Shown: positions 10,082 through 19,560, counted from the first letter of the stretch. The stretch: 64,000 bases of DNA from an uncultured Flavobacteriaceae bacterium (GCA_943788695.1 CALSRG010000001.1:434001-498000); one strand, 5' to 3'. Translations and numbers: made by a program. The notes: generated by a model from the letters alone, not told the origin.

Positions 10082-10864
10082 ATGACATTTGACAATCTTC
10101 TTTACCAAACCGATCAAGGCATCACTACAATCACCGTGAACCGACCTGATAAACTCAATGCATTGAATTATGATACAGTTATGGAATTGAATGAGGCCAT
10201 AAATGACGCTCAGCAAGACAGAAATTGTCAAGTTATTGTAATTACTGGAAGTGGAACAAAGGCTTTTGTTGCTGGCGCTGATATCAAAGAGTTTTCACAA
10301 TATTCGGTTACTGAGGCCCGTGCCTTGGCACAACGCGGTCATACACAATTATGCGATTTAATTGAACAATCAACAAAGCCAGTGATTGCAGCAGTCAATG
10401 GGTTTTGCCTTGGCGGTGGATTGGAATTGGCTATGGCCTGCCATATTCGTGTGGCTTCCGATAATGCGAAAATGGCCCTGCCCGAAGTGTCTCTTGGCGT
10501 TATTCCTGGCTATGGAGGGACACAACGATTGCCGCAACTGATAGGCAAAGGACGTGCCTTTGAAATGATCATGACTGGAGGGATGATAGATGCTCAAAAG
10601 GCATTTAGTATGGGCTTGGTCAATCACGTCGTTGAACAAGACGGACTGATGCTGTTATGTCATGCTATAGCGGAAAAAATTATGTCAAATTCCACGGTCG
10701 CTATCTCTGCAGCCATTAAGGCTATAAATGCCAATTATCAAGATGGCACCGATGGTTATCAAGTTGAAATCGAAGAGTTTAGCAAGTGCTTTGCTACTGC
10801 GGATTTTAAAGAAGGTACAAATGCTTTTATCAATAAAAGAAAAGCCAATTTCCCAGGGAATTAA
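10082..10864 (+). CDS. Enoyl-CoA hydratase/isomerase (crotonase) family
   Basis: Crotonase-fold protein of 260 residues acting on acyl-CoA thioesters. Oxyanion-hole segments are visible (AGADIKEFS and GFCLGGGLELAMAC). The catalytic-glutamate region is in MALPEVSLGVIPGYGGTQRL, which carries both Glu residues expected of a true hydratase. It starts 5 bp after the kinase and probably shares its transcript. Its stop overlaps by 4 bp the stop of the convergent acyltransferase. Precise substrate unknown; short-chain enoyl-CoA hydratase is the most likely. Confidence 0.92.
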   Translation: MTFDNLLYQTDQGITTITVNRPDKLNALNYDTVMELNEAINDAQQDRNCQVIVITGSGTKAFVAGADIKEFSQYSVTEARALAQRGHTQLCDLIEQSTKPVIAAVNGFCLGGGLELAMACHIRVASDNAKMALPEVSLGVIPGYGGTQRLPQLIGKGRAFEMIMTGGMIDAQKAFSMGLVNHVVEQDGLMLLCHAIAEKIMSNSTVAISAAIKAINANYQDGTDGYQVEIEEFSKCFATADFKEGTNAFINKRKANFPGN

Positions 10865-11601
10865 GTCACGATCACATCTGAGGTGATGATCTTTTCCACG
10901 TCACTAATCAATGTCATATGATCTTGGTCGGCGATGGTTATAGGGGCATGAATTTTGAATGAAATACGAGTACCAAGTCCGAGAGGAAAATTACCATAAC
11001 GGGTTGTTTTCCAAGCGTTATTAATGGTAATTGGAACAATTAGAGCGTCTGGAATATTTTGCATTAGGGACAACAGCCCTTTAGCTTTAAAGGGTTTAGG
11101 CACGCCTGTTACACTTCGGGTTCCTTCTGGAAAGATAACAGCGGCATACTTGTTTTTTTGAATACACGCTCCGAAAGTTTTTATCATCTCTAAAGCCTGA
11201 GCACCATTATTTCTGTTAATCAAAACCGAACCACCGTGTTTTAAATTGAAGCTGACCGATGGAATCCCTTTTCCCAAAGAGGCTTTGCCCACAAATTTCG
11301 GATGGTGTTTGCGAAAATAATATATGATCGGCGGGATATCGAACATACTTTGGTGATTCGCAACAATGATGAGTGGTTTATCGGTCGGCAATTTTTTCAG
11401 ATCAATCATTCGTATGCGAGTGCCAAGCAACCACAAATTACGGATCAATAGAAACTGTAAAACCTCAACGGATTTTTTATGAGTATTATAACCAAAAGCG
11501 TTGAGAGCTATCCACTGTATGGGATGAAACACTAAAAGGGACAGCCCGAACAATGCATAAAAAGCAATTGAGATGGGATAGGACAGTAAACGGAGCACCA
11601 A
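10861..11601 (-). CDS. 1-acylglycerol-3-phosphate acyltransferase (PlsC-like)
   Basis: Membrane-associated acyltransferase of 246 residues that would acylate lysophosphatidic acid or a related lipid. The catalytic HX4D motif is NHQSMFD (His83, Asp88), with the FPEGTRS substrate block about 75 residues later. Hydrophobic N-terminal segments (about 5-35) would anchor it at the inner membrane. It is convergent with the crotonase and lies 13 bp downstream of the bacilliredoxin gene, with which it probably shares a transcript. Confidence 0.92.
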   Translation of the reverse strand: MVLRLLSYPISIAFYALFGLSLLVFHPIQWIALNAFGYNTHKKSVEVLQFLLIRNLWLLGTRIRMIDLKKLPTDKPLIIVANHQSMFDIPPIIYYFRKHHPKFVGKASLGKGIPSVSFNLKHGGSVLINRNNGAQALEMIKTFGACIQKNKYAAVIFPEGTRSVTGVPKPFKAKGLLSLMQNIPDALIVPITINNAWKTTRYGNFPLGLGTRISFKIHAPITIADQDHMTLISDVEKIITSDVIVT

Positions 11602-11614
11602 AATAGAAAAGGCG

Positions 11615-12025
11615 TTAACAGAAGCTATTATAGGCTCCGATCAAATTTTCTGCAATCAGTTGAGCTGGACGACCTTCAATGTGGTGACGCTCTAACATAT
11701 GAACCAATTCACCATCTTTGAACAGTGCCATACTTGGCGAGCTCGGAGGAAAAGGAACCATCATCTCGCGAGCACGAGTGGTTGCTGCTTGGTCTACACC
11801 TGCAAAAACAGTGATTAAACGATCAGGCCTTTTAGCATTGGCTAATGACATTCTTGCACCAGGTCTTGCATTTGCTGCGGCACAGCCACAAACTGAATTT
11901 ACCACAACTAAGACAGTTCCTGACTGAGAAATGGCAGCTTCGACTTGATCCGCATCAGAAAATTCTTCAAAACCTACCGATGTAAGTTCTTCGCGCATTG
12001 GTTTTACGAGTTCAGGTGGATACAT
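11615..12025 (-). CDS. Bacilliredoxin, BrxA/BrxB (YphP/YqiW) family
   Basis: Small thiol protein of 136 residues with the family motif CGC in VNSVCGCAAANARP (Cys46, Cys48). In Firmicutes such proteins remove bacillithiol from S-bacillithiolated proteins; in Bacteroidota the same family may do this or act as a disulfide isomerase. The MYPPELVKPMREELTSVGF start is typical. A good TAnnTTTG box lies about 20 bp upstream, making it first in an operon with the acyltransferase. Confidence 0.92.
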   Translation of the reverse strand: MYPPELVKPMREELTSVGFEEFSDADQVEAAISQSGTVLVVVNSVCGCAAANARPGARMSLANAKRPDRLITVFAGVDQAATTRAREMMVPFPPSSPSMALFKDGELVHMLERHHIEGRPAQLIAENLIGAYNSFC

Positions 12026-12045
12026 GATTCTTGTTTTTGTTTTGC

Positions 12046-12053
12046 AAATATAG
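12046..12053 (-). promoter_or_regulatory. Candidate -7 box for the bacilliredoxin operon
   Basis: Minus strand reads TATATTTG, a full TAnnTTTG match, 20 bp before the ATG at 12025. The -33 element is not clear. Confidence 0.45.
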
Positions 12054-12108
12054 GCAATTATCGTGTGAATTATGTGTTAAGACTTACCTTCTGATCAATG
12101 AAATTAGT

Positions 12109-12116
12109 TAAATTTG
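12109..12116 (+). promoter_or_regulatory. Candidate -7 box for the ZIP transporter
   Basis: TAAATTTG matches TAnnTTTG and lies 22 bp before the ATG at 12139. It is divergent from the bacilliredoxin box. No clear TTTG upstream element. Confidence 0.45.
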
Positions 12117-12138
12117 CTATTGACTAGTCATTTAAATT

Positions 12139-12954
12139 ATGGACACGATTATTCAGTTTTTTGAGGGTATTGATCCCGTTTTGGGGGCCTTTTTAGCTAC
12201 CTTGTTTACATGGGCACTTACAGCACTTGGTGCCTCATTTGTATTCTTTTTTAAATCGTTGAAACGGTCATTTTTGGATGGAATGCTCGGGTTTACGGGA
12301 GGGGTAATGGTGGCGGCCAGTTTCTGGAGTTTACTCGCCCCTGGGATTGAAATGAGCCCTGGCGAAGGATTTGTAAAGGTTATGCCAGCTGCAATCGGAT
12401 TTGGTTTAGGCGCTCTCTTCATTTTTGCCTTAGATAAAATACTCCCGCACGTTCACATCAATTTTAAAGAATCTGAAGGCATCAAAACCCCATGGCAAAG
12501 AACGACTTTACTTGTGTTGGCCATTACTTTACACAACATCCCCGAAGGCTTGGCGGTTGGTGTTCTTTTTGGCGGCGTTGCTGCAGGTCTACCAGAGGCT
12601 TCGATTGCAGGAGCTGTTGCTTTGGCAATAGGAATTGGCATTCAAAACTTTCCTGAGGGCATTGCCGTATCTATGCCCTTGCGTCGTCAAGGTTTGAGTC
12701 GTCAAAAGAGTTTTATGTATGGTCAAGCATCTGCACTTGTTGAGCCTGTAGCTGCGGTAGTTGGTGCTTTAGCGGTTACTTTCTTTACGCCAATTTTACC
12801 TTATGCTTTGGCGTTTGCCGCAGGAGCTATGATCTTTGTGGTGGTAGAAGAGGTCATCCCAGAAACGCAACAAGATAAATACACCGATATAGCTACACTG
12901 GGGTTCGTAGGAGGTTTTATTGTAATGATGACTTTAGACGTGGCTTTGGGCTAA
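12139..12954 (+). CDS. ZIP-family divalent metal transporter
   Basis: Inner-membrane metal uptake protein of 271 residues with about eight hydrophobic segments. The two metal-site helices are recognisable: HNIPEGLAVGV (His132, Asn133, Glu136) and NFPEGIAVSMPL (Asn170, Glu173), as in ZupT/gufA-type ZIPs. A short loop with HVHINFK may also bind metal. It ends immediately before the convergent FeoB-associated gene (stop codons adjacent at 12954/12955). Zn2+ or Fe2+ are the usual substrates; proximity to feoAB makes iron plausible but is not proof. Confidence 0.93.
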   Translation: MDTIIQFFEGIDPVLGAFLATLFTWALTALGASFVFFFKSLKRSFLDGMLGFTGGVMVAASFWSLLAPGIEMSPGEGFVKVMPAAIGFGLGALFIFALDKILPHVHINFKESEGIKTPWQRTTLLVLAITLHNIPEGLAVGVLFGGVAAGLPEASIAGAVALAIGIGIQNFPEGIAVSMPLRRQGLSRQKSFMYGQASALVEPVAAVVGALAVTFFTPILPYALAFAAGAMIFVVVEEVIPETQQDKYTDIATLGFVGGFIVMMTLDVALG

Positions 12955-13083
12955 TTAACGGCACCCACAGTCGTTGCTTTCGCATGATTTTTTAGATTTT
13001 TTAGGGAAATACTTCTTCGCCAAAAACAGCAGAGCCATTATTAATGTAATTCCTACCAGACCGTATTGAATGATGACCCCCAT
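12955..13083 (-). CDS. FeoB-associated Cys-rich membrane protein
   Basis: A 42-residue protein: a short periplasmic N-terminus, one hydrophobic helix (about 3-20, GVIIQYGLVGITLIMALLF), a Lys-rich stretch, and a C-terminal CESNDCGCR with three Cys. This matches the small proteins encoded directly downstream of feoB in many Bacteroidota. It lies 9 bp after the feoB stop in the same direction. It probably works with FeoB in ferrous iron uptake; the biochemical role is unknown. Confidence 0.85.
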   Translation of the reverse strand: MGVIIQYGLVGITLIMALLFLAKKYFPKKSKKSCESNDCGCR

Positions 13084-13092
13084 AATATGGTT

Positions 13093-15180
13093 TTATTGAA
13101 TGATTTGAAAGGCGATTAACGATATAAAATACGCAATCAATGTCATGCCAATCAATTGGATTATTGGCCATTTCCAAGAATTTGTTTCGCGCTTGACCAC
13201 GGCTAGAGTACTCATACACTGCATCGCAAAAGCATAAAATAACAGCAGCGAAATGCCACTGGCTAATGTAAATACGGGCAGTCCATTTTCACGTTTTTCT
13301 GAAGCCATTTTTTGTTTTAATGTTTCAGGACTATCAGCACCTACGCTGTAAATGGTTGCTAGAGTTCCTACAAAAACTTCGCGCGCTGCAAAAGAGGTTA
13401 CAAGGCCAATACCAATTTTCCAATCATAACCTAATGGCCGGATAATGGGCTCAATCGTTTTCCCTATGATGCCAATATATGAATGCTCCAATTTATAGGC
13501 AGCTACCTTTTGATCTATTTCGAGTTGACTTAAATTAGCATGGTCAGTTTCAATAATTGTATCGGCTTTATTGAAAGCATCACCAGGACCATTAGATGCT
13601 AAAACCCAAATAATCACAGAAATGGCTAAAATAATTTTTCCAGCCTCAAAAACAAAAGACTTTGTTTTTTCAAAAACAGTGATAAATACGTTTTTCACTA
13701 ATGGAACCTTAAAACTAGGCATCTCAACAACGAAAAATGATTTTGAACGGAATCTTAATATACGATTTAGAGTGGCTGCAGAAATTATAGCCATGCCAAA
13801 ACCAATTAAATACAGAAACATCAAGGTCAGGGCTTGGTAGCTTAGTCCTAAAAACCGTCCTTCTGGAATAACCAAAGAAATAATGATTAAGTATACTGGA
13901 AGACGTGCTGAACAAGTGATGAATGGCGTTACCAAAATGGTGATTAATCGTTCTTTCCAGCTTTCAATATTTCGTGTAGCCATAATGGCTGGAATGGCAC
14001 AAGCGGTTCCCGATATGAGTGGAATAACGCTTTTCCCATTTAGGCCAAAGCGACGCATGATGCGATCCATTAAAAATACCACCCGACTCATATAGCCACT
14101 TTCTTCTAAGATCGAAATGAAAAGAAAAAGAAAAGCAATTTGCGGAATAAAGATAACGACACCTCCGACCCCAGCTATGACGCCATCAGCCAATAGGTCT
14201 GTAAATACGCCCGGTGGGAGGGTGGCTTTGGTCCATTCAGAGAGTTGCGCAAATGAAGCATCTATATAATCCATTGGCATACCAGACCAATCATAAATGG
14301 CTTGAAAAATTGATAACAGAATGACAAAGAAAATGGCATAGCCCCAAAACTTGTGCATGGTGATGCGGTCAAGTCGGGCTCGGAGACCAGTCGCTTTACT
14401 GGCATCAATGGTCTGACCTTCTTTGAGAACGCTATTGATGAATTGATACCTTTTGACGGTCTCCTTTTGTTGAAGCCTTTTTAGATCAGATTTAGATTTT
14501 GTTTTGAATGCCGCAACATCCATTTCTTGACGGCTTATTTTACCAAAGTTTACATCTTGTGTGATGACCAACCACAACTTGTATAATTGTTGATTTGGAA
14601 AGGCGTTTTGAAGACGTTCAAAGTACGATTTATCAATTTCAGAGGCGTTTAGACAAGGTTCGGTTGATAAATCCCGATAATTAGCAATGAGTGTTTTTAG
14701 GTGATCGATACCTGTATTCTTTCGAGCACTTACTAGGGCAATTTTAGTGTTGAGGGCTTTTTCTAAATAATCAACATCAAGTGAAATGCCGTTTGATACC
14801 ATTCTGTCGGCCATATTGATGACCAATATGGTTGGGATCTCTAAGTCCTTAATTTGAGTAAATACTAATAAATTTCGTTTGAGGTTTTCTACATCACTTA
14901 CTATAATAGCAACGTCTGGATAGTCCTTATTGTTTTTATTGAGCAAGAGTTCAATAACAATATTCTCATCTAATGAAGAAGCATTGAGGCTATATGTTCC
15001 TGGTAAGTCAAGAATATGTGCCTTAACGCCACGAGGTAGTTTACAAAGTCCTTCTTTTTTGTCAACGGTGATGCCAGGATAATTGGCTACTTTTTGGTTT
15101 AATCCAGTCAAGGCATTGAAAACAGATGTTTTTCCAGTATTTGGATTACCTATTAAGGCAACGTTAATTTGTTTACTCAT
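13093..15180 (-). CDS. feoB: Ferrous iron transport GTPase/permease FeoB
   Basis: Fe2+ importer of 695 residues with an N-terminal G domain (G1 GNPNTGKT at 11-18, G3 DLPG at about 58-61, G4 NMAD near 123), a helical GDI-like spacer, and a C-terminal membrane domain with the two inverted Gate repeats. The SGTACAIPAIMATR and TSFAAREVFVGTLATIY motifs carry Cys and Arg residues typical of the Gate cores. It overlaps feoA by 8 bp and is followed by the small Cys-rich partner, giving a feoA-feoB-partner operon. Confidence 0.97.
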   Translation of the reverse strand: MSKQINVALIGNPNTGKTSVFNALTGLNQKVANYPGITVDKKEGLCKLPRGVKAHILDLPGTYSLNASSLDENIVIELLLNKNNKDYPDVAIIVSDVENLKRNLLVFTQIKDLEIPTILVINMADRMVSNGISLDVDYLEKALNTKIALVSARKNTGIDHLKTLIANYRDLSTEPCLNASEIDKSYFERLQNAFPNQQLYKLWLVITQDVNFGKISRQEMDVAAFKTKSKSDLKRLQQKETVKRYQFINSVLKEGQTIDASKATGLRARLDRITMHKFWGYAIFFVILLSIFQAIYDWSGMPMDYIDASFAQLSEWTKATLPPGVFTDLLADGVIAGVGGVVIFIPQIAFLFLFISILEESGYMSRVVFLMDRIMRRFGLNGKSVIPLISGTACAIPAIMATRNIESWKERLITILVTPFITCSARLPVYLIIISLVIPEGRFLGLSYQALTLMFLYLIGFGMAIISAATLNRILRFRSKSFFVVEMPSFKVPLVKNVFITVFEKTKSFVFEAGKIILAISVIIWVLASNGPGDAFNKADTIIETDHANLSQLEIDQKVAAYKLEHSYIGIIGKTIEPIIRPLGYDWKIGIGLVTSFAAREVFVGTLATIYSVGADSPETLKQKMASEKRENGLPVFTLASGISLLLFYAFAMQCMSTLAVVKRETNSWKWPIIQLIGMTLIAYFISLIAFQIIQ

Positions 15181-15406
15181 CTGGGCCGAATTCTATGCAA
15201 ATTAGAGCGGCAGTTTCTCTTCTAATGGCCACAAAAGCATCGTCAATGTTGAGGTATAAGGGGTCTAAGAAAGGGGCGAATTGTAACAATTGTACTTTAT
15301 TGCCAGGCAGACACCCCATTTCCAATAGCTTAAACGGAATGGCATCCGAGGAGCATTCAGTAATGGTGGCCTTTTGGCCCAGCTGCATGTCTGCAATTGT
15401 TGGCAT
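15173..15406 (-). CDS. feoA: FeoA domain protein
   Basis: A 77-residue SH3-like cytosolic protein needed for FeoB function. The family pattern is visible as GQKATITE, then LLEMGCLPGNKVQLLQFAPFLDPL and VAIRRETAALICIE. Its stop overlaps the feoB start by 8 bp, so translation is probably coupled. A TAnnTTTG box lies about 27 bp before the ATG. Confidence 0.94.
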   Translation of the reverse strand: MPTIADMQLGQKATITECSSDAIPFKLLEMGCLPGNKVQLLQFAPFLDPLYLNIDDAFVAIRRETAALICIEFGPDE

Positions 15407-15432
15407 CCTTATTTAGATTGATTTTAAAGAAG

Positions 15433-15440
15433 CAAATTTA
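15433..15440 (-). promoter_or_regulatory. Candidate -7 box for feoAB
   Basis: Minus strand reads TAAATTTG, a full match to TAnnTTTG, 27 bp before feoA. No iron-responsive operator is identified with confidence. Confidence 0.45.
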
Positions 15441-15451
15441 GACAAAAAGAA

Positions 15452-16126
15452 TTAGTCTAAATAAGCTGTCTTAAGAATTTTTATATCTGTTAGTAAGCGT
15501 GCAATATCCTCAGTGTTTGTGCCGTCGTAAAAACCTCTGATACGCTTCTCTTTATCAATTAGTATGAAATTTTCAGTATGAATCATGTCAAATGGGCCGC
15601 CGTCGCCATCATTTTTTACAGCCAAATAGGACTTTCGAGCCAGCTCATAAATCTGTTTTTTTTCTCCAGTTACTAGATGCCACTTACCGTCAATCACCCC
15701 TTTATTGTAAGCATATGCTTTCAATTGAGCAACCGAATCTATATCTGGTGTCACTGTATGCGAAAGTAACAAAATGTCACTATCATCAATAATCTCAGCC
15801 TGAATTTCAGCCATGTTCTTTGTCATGACTGGGCAAATGGTTGGGCAGGTTGTAAAGAAAAAATCGGCCACATAAATTTTACCTTCAAACGTTTTTTGAG
15901 TCACTATTTCGCCATTTTGATTGGTTAAACTAAAATCTGCGATATTGTGATATTTCATCTGATGATGAATGGTACTGTCCACCAATTCTTTGTTGACCAT
16001 TGCTGGCTGATAGATTGGTAGGCGCTTGACTGGATTCAGGGCATTGTAGATTAGCAGTACAATGATTAAGGCTAAAGGGCCAAGAACGAGCCAAAGCGTC
16101 CGGTATTGCTTGACGAAGCGCCACAT
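15452..16126 (-). CDS. SCO1/SenC family copper/thiol protein
   Basis: Membrane-anchored thioredoxin-fold protein that typically delivers copper to cytochrome c oxidase or acts as a periplasmic thiol reductase. The start chosen, MWRFVKQYRTLWLVLGPLAL, gives an N-terminal anchor and 224 residues; the frame extends 13 codons further, but a TAnnTTTG box overlaps that earlier region. The metal-binding pair is in FFTTCPTICPVMTKNM (Cys94, Cys98), with the conserved His in MIHTENFILID. It stands alone between feoA and the divergent peptidase gene. Confidence 0.92.
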   Translation of the reverse strand: MWRFVKQYRTLWLVLGPLALIIVLLIYNALNPVKRLPIYQPAMVNKELVDSTIHHQMKYHNIADFSLTNQNGEIVTQKTFEGKIYVADFFFTTCPTICPVMTKNMAEIQAEIIDDSDILLLSHTVTPDIDSVAQLKAYAYNKGVIDGKWHLVTGEKKQIYELARKSYLAVKNDGDGGPFDMIHTENFILIDKEKRIRGFYDGTNTEDIARLLTDIKILKTAYLD

Positions 16127-16166
16127 AAAATTTCTTTTAAAAGTGGGTAAATTTATTATCTTCACA

Positions 16167-16174
16167 CAAAATTA
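16167..16174 (-). promoter_or_regulatory. Candidate -7 box for the Sco gene
   Basis: Minus strand TAATTTTG, a full TAnnTTTG match, about 40 bp before the chosen start at 16126. A TTTG is present upstream but at a 16-bp spacing, shorter than usual. It argues for the shorter start. Confidence 0.4.
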
Positions 16175-16216
16175 CAACTCTATCGTCAGACAAATGACGT
16201 TTAACTAATTAATGTT

Positions 16217-18133
16217 ATGAAGCATCTTTTTTTTTTATTTTTCACAGTTTCTTTATTTGCACAGCAAGAGGTTGATCAATTTAGCCAATGGGAATCCGAA
16301 CGCTCTTTGGCGATGAAACAACTATTAATCAATCCAAATACTGCGAATTATGATGTCCAACATCAATTGTTGGAGATTAACGTTGACCCCTCAAATTCAT
16401 CTATAGCAGGCACAGTGACCACAACATTTCGGGCTAAAACAGATATGGCTGGGATTTCCTTTGATTTATCTAACAATATGATTGTTAGTAGTGTTACCAT
16501 GAATGGCGCAGCTTTGACTTTTAATCAAAATCTTACGGACGAATTAACCATTACATTTGAATCAACCATAGAGGCTGATGCTATTGGTGAAGTTGTAGTA
16601 AGTTATTCAGGAAACCCGATAAGCTCAGGATTTGGATCTTATGAAGCAACCACGCACAATGGCGACCCAATCGTTTGGACGCTGTCTGAGCCTTATGGGG
16701 CAAAAGGTTGGTGGCCGTGTAAACAGGATTTGAATGATAAAATTGACATTTTGGACGTCAAAATTACCACGCCGGTGACCAATCCTGATGGAGAAAATTA
16801 TGTTGCTGTTTCAAATGGGATGGAACAAAGCCAGACCGTAACTAACGGCATGAAAACAACTCATTTCAAGCACCAACACCCTATTCCTGCCTATCTGGTG
16901 GCTTTTGCGGTAACCAATTATACGGTTTATAGTCATACCGTAGATAATAACGGCAACCCATTTGAGATTGTCAATTATTTGTATCCTGAATCTTTAGAAG
17001 CCAATCAAGGGAATACGACAGTGACAGTCGATATCATGAATTTGTTTATCGACCTTTTTGAGCCTTATCCTTATGAAGACGAAAAATATGGTCATGCTCA
17101 GTTTGGTTGGGGCGGTGGTATGGAACACACTACAGTGTCATTTATGGGCAGTTTTAGTCGTGGCTTGATCGCTCACGAATTGGCACACCAGTGGTTTGGG
17201 GATAAAATCACATGTGGCAGTTGGAAAGACATTTGGCTAAACGAAGGCTTCGCAACTTTTTTAACTGGTTTGGTTAGCGAAAACTTAGATGGTCCAGAAG
17301 GACATCTTGATTGGAAAACAAGCAAGATCAATTCGATAACGTCTCAGCCTGACGGCTCAGTTTATCTATCAGATGCAGACACCACCAGTGTAAGCCGAAT
17401 TTTCAGCTCCAGATTGACCTATAACAAAGGCTCTATGGTACTTCACATGTTGCGTAAGAAATTGGGCGATGAGGTCTTTTTTCAGGGTGTTAAAAACTAT
17501 TTGAGCCATCCAGATTTGGCCTATGCCTATGCAAAAACTATTGATTTTATTCCGATTATGGAAGCGGCTTATGGTAATAGTTTGACAGAATTTTTTGAGG
17601 ATTGGTTGTATAATGAAGGTTATCCCTCTTACGATGTACAATGGAGTGCTAATGGTACTAATGAAATTCAATTGACTTTAAATCAAACTCAAAGCCATGA
17701 ATCTGTTGACTTCTTTGAAGCTGGCGTTATTGTTCGGTTGACGGGAGCTAATGGTGAGCAAGAAGATGTATTACTCAATCATACTTCCAGTGGTCAGTCA
17801 TTTACTATTGCAAGCAATTTTGAAGTGTCTGATGTAATATTTGATCCAGAAAAGGATATCATTTCAAATGGTAATAGTGTCACGTTAGGATTGGTCAGTC
17901 CACAATGGCAGTCTGGTTTGCGATTGTATCCAAATCCAACGAGTAACACCATACGTATTGATGCTCCAGGGATTAGAATAAAATCTATTGGCGTATACAA
18001 TGTGCAAGGTCAAATGTTAAAAAGTATGAAGGGCTCTTCAGAGATTGATTTGTCTGGATATGCTGCAGGTCAAGTGGTATTGGTTTTTGAAACCAATAAG
18101 GGCCGTGCCGAAAAAATTATTGTTAAGCATTAA
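16217..18133 (+). CDS. Secreted M1-family aminopeptidase with T9SS type A sorting domain
   Basis: Zinc metallopeptidase of 638 residues. A signal peptide (about 1-15, ending LFAQ) is followed by the M1 beta-sandwich, the exopeptidase motif GGGMEH (299-304), and the zinc site HELAHQWFGDK with the third ligand in WLNEGFATF (His320, His324, Glu343; catalytic Glu321). The last 75 or so residues, from LRLYPNPTSNTIRIDAPG, form a T9SS type A sorting domain, so the protein should cross the outer membrane by type IX secretion. It probably feeds on peptides outside the cell. Single gene, divergent from the Sco gene. Confidence 0.95.
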   Translation: MKHLFFLFFTVSLFAQQEVDQFSQWESERSLAMKQLLINPNTANYDVQHQLLEINVDPSNSSIAGTVTTTFRAKTDMAGISFDLSNNMIVSSVTMNGAALTFNQNLTDELTITFESTIEADAIGEVVVSYSGNPISSGFGSYEATTHNGDPIVWTLSEPYGAKGWWPCKQDLNDKIDILDVKITTPVTNPDGENYVAVSNGMEQSQTVTNGMKTTHFKHQHPIPAYLVAFAVTNYTVYSHTVDNNGNPFEIVNYLYPESLEANQGNTTVTVDIMNLFIDLFEPYPYEDEKYGHAQFGWGGGMEHTTVSFMGSFSRGLIAHELAHQWFGDKITCGSWKDIWLNEGFATFLTGLVSENLDGPEGHLDWKTSKINSITSQPDGSVYLSDADTTSVSRIFSSRLTYNKGSMVLHMLRKKLGDEVFFQGVKNYLSHPDLAYAYAKTIDFIPIMEAAYGNSLTEFFEDWLYNEGYPSYDVQWSANGTNEIQLTLNQTQSHESVDFFEAGVIVRLTGANGEQEDVLLNHTSSGQSFTIASNFEVSDVIFDPEKDIISNGNSVTLGLVSPQWQSGLRLYPNPTSNTIRIDAPGIRIKSIGVYNVQGQMLKSMKGSSEIDLSGYAAGQVVLVFETNKGRAEKIIVKH

Positions 18134-18169
18134 GTATATGAATTGGTTCATGTTCTAATAGCAAAGCAG

Positions 18170-18177
18170 TACATTTG
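18170..18177 (+). promoter_or_regulatory. Candidate -7 box for rseP
   Basis: TACATTTG, a full TAnnTTTG match, 23 bp before the rseP ATG. A TTG lies 24 bp upstream, slightly too far for the consensus. Confidence 0.45.
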
Positions 18178-18200
18178 CCGATCAAAATGACAAGTGATTT

Positions 18201-19541
18201 ATGGAATTTATAATAAAGATTGCCCAATTTTTAACGAGTTTATCCCTGCTGATCATACTACACGAATTGGGTCATTTTATACCAGCTAAATTATTTAAAA
18301 CAAGAGTCGAGAAATTTTATTTATTTTTTGATGTCAAGTTTTCACTGTTTAAAAAGAAAATCGGTGACACGGTATATGGCATAGGCTGGCTGCCATTAGG
18401 AGGCTATGTAAAAATCTCTGGCATGATCGATGAGAGTATGGACAAAGCGCAAATGGCACTTCCTCCTCAGCCTTGGGAATTCCGTTCTAAGCCAGCATGG
18501 CAGCGTCTGATTATCATGGTTGGTGGTGTTACTGTTAATTTTATATTGGCCTATTTGATTTATATCGGTATGGCGTTCAGTTATGGCGATTCGGACATTA
18601 CCGCAAATAGCATTAAAAACGGCTATTGGATTGAGAATCCATTGCTTCAAGAGTTTGGTTTGCAAACTGGAGATAATATTTTAGCGATTAATGATAAACC
18701 TATTGAGCATTATTCTGACATCAAAGCCTATTTTTTAGAAACCCAAACCATGACTATTGATCGCGATGGTACAACTATGGTGTTGGATTTTCCTGAAGAT
18801 TTTTTGGGCCAATTAAGTGATAGCGGGGATCGTACTTTTGTAGAATTACGCATGCCATTTATTGTTTCAAGTATTGACCCTAGCTCATTGAATACTGAGG
18901 TTGACTTGTTGCCAGGGGATGTTTTAATGTCGTTAAATGGTCAATCAGTTACGTATTATGATGAGGTGGGCCCAACATTGGAAAACTTTAAAAGTCAAAA
19001 TATATCTGTAAATATTTTACGTGATGGAGTAACCATTGTTCGTGAATTGCGGGTTAATGATGATGGAAAAATCGGAGTTTACCCAGGAGGAACTTATAAA
19101 GATTTCTCGGAATTAGGGTATTTCGATATCATTCAAAAAGACTACAATTTTAGTCAAAGTATCACCATGGGAGGTCATATGTTTGCCGAAAAAATGGGCA
19201 GCTATTGGGGACAACTTAAGTTAATTTTTAGTCCAAGCACTGGTGCCTATAAGGGCGTCGGAGGTTTCAAGGCGATTTACGATATTTTCCCAGACACATG
19301 GAGTTGGTCAACGTTTTGGAGTATTACAGCTTTTTTGTCCATCATGTTAGGTGTGTTGAACTTATTGCCAATTCCTGTTTTAGACGGTGGTCATGTGATG
19401 TTTTTACTTTTTGAAATGGTTAGTGGACGTAAACCGTCTGACCGTTTTATGGAAATTGCCCAAACTGTTGGGTTTTTCCTGCTTATCGCACTGGTTCTAT
19501 TTGCCAATGGTAATGATCTATTTAAGGCTATTACAGGTTAA
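18201..19541 (+). CDS. rseP: RseP-type site-2 intramembrane protease
   Basis: Inner-membrane zinc protease of 446 residues that cleaves transmembrane anti-sigma factors or signal peptide remnants. The metal site HELGH (His21, His25, Glu22) is in the first helix, two PDZ-like domains follow in the middle (about 125-320), and the C-terminal helix carries the second ligand in LNLLPIPVLDGGH. This is the standard Bacteroidota RseP layout. It lies 66 bp before the tRNA-Asn gene, which has its own promoter. Confidence 0.95.
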   Translation: MEFIIKIAQFLTSLSLLIILHELGHFIPAKLFKTRVEKFYLFFDVKFSLFKKKIGDTVYGIGWLPLGGYVKISGMIDESMDKAQMALPPQPWEFRSKPAWQRLIIMVGGVTVNFILAYLIYIGMAFSYGDSDITANSIKNGYWIENPLLQEFGLQTGDNILAINDKPIEHYSDIKAYFLETQTMTIDRDGTTMVLDFPEDFLGQLSDSGDRTFVELRMPFIVSSIDPSSLNTEVDLLPGDVLMSLNGQSVTYYDEVGPTLENFKSQNISVNILRDGVTIVRELRVNDDGKIGVYPGGTYKDFSELGYFDIIQKDYNFSQSITMGGHMFAEKMGSYWGQLKLIFSPSTGAYKGVGGFKAIYDIFPDTWSWSTFWSITAFLSIMLGVLNLLPIPVLDGGHVMFLLFEMVSGRKPSDRFMEIAQTVGFFLLIALVLFANGNDLFKAITG

Positions 19542-19560
19542 ATGAATTAAGAAAATTCTA

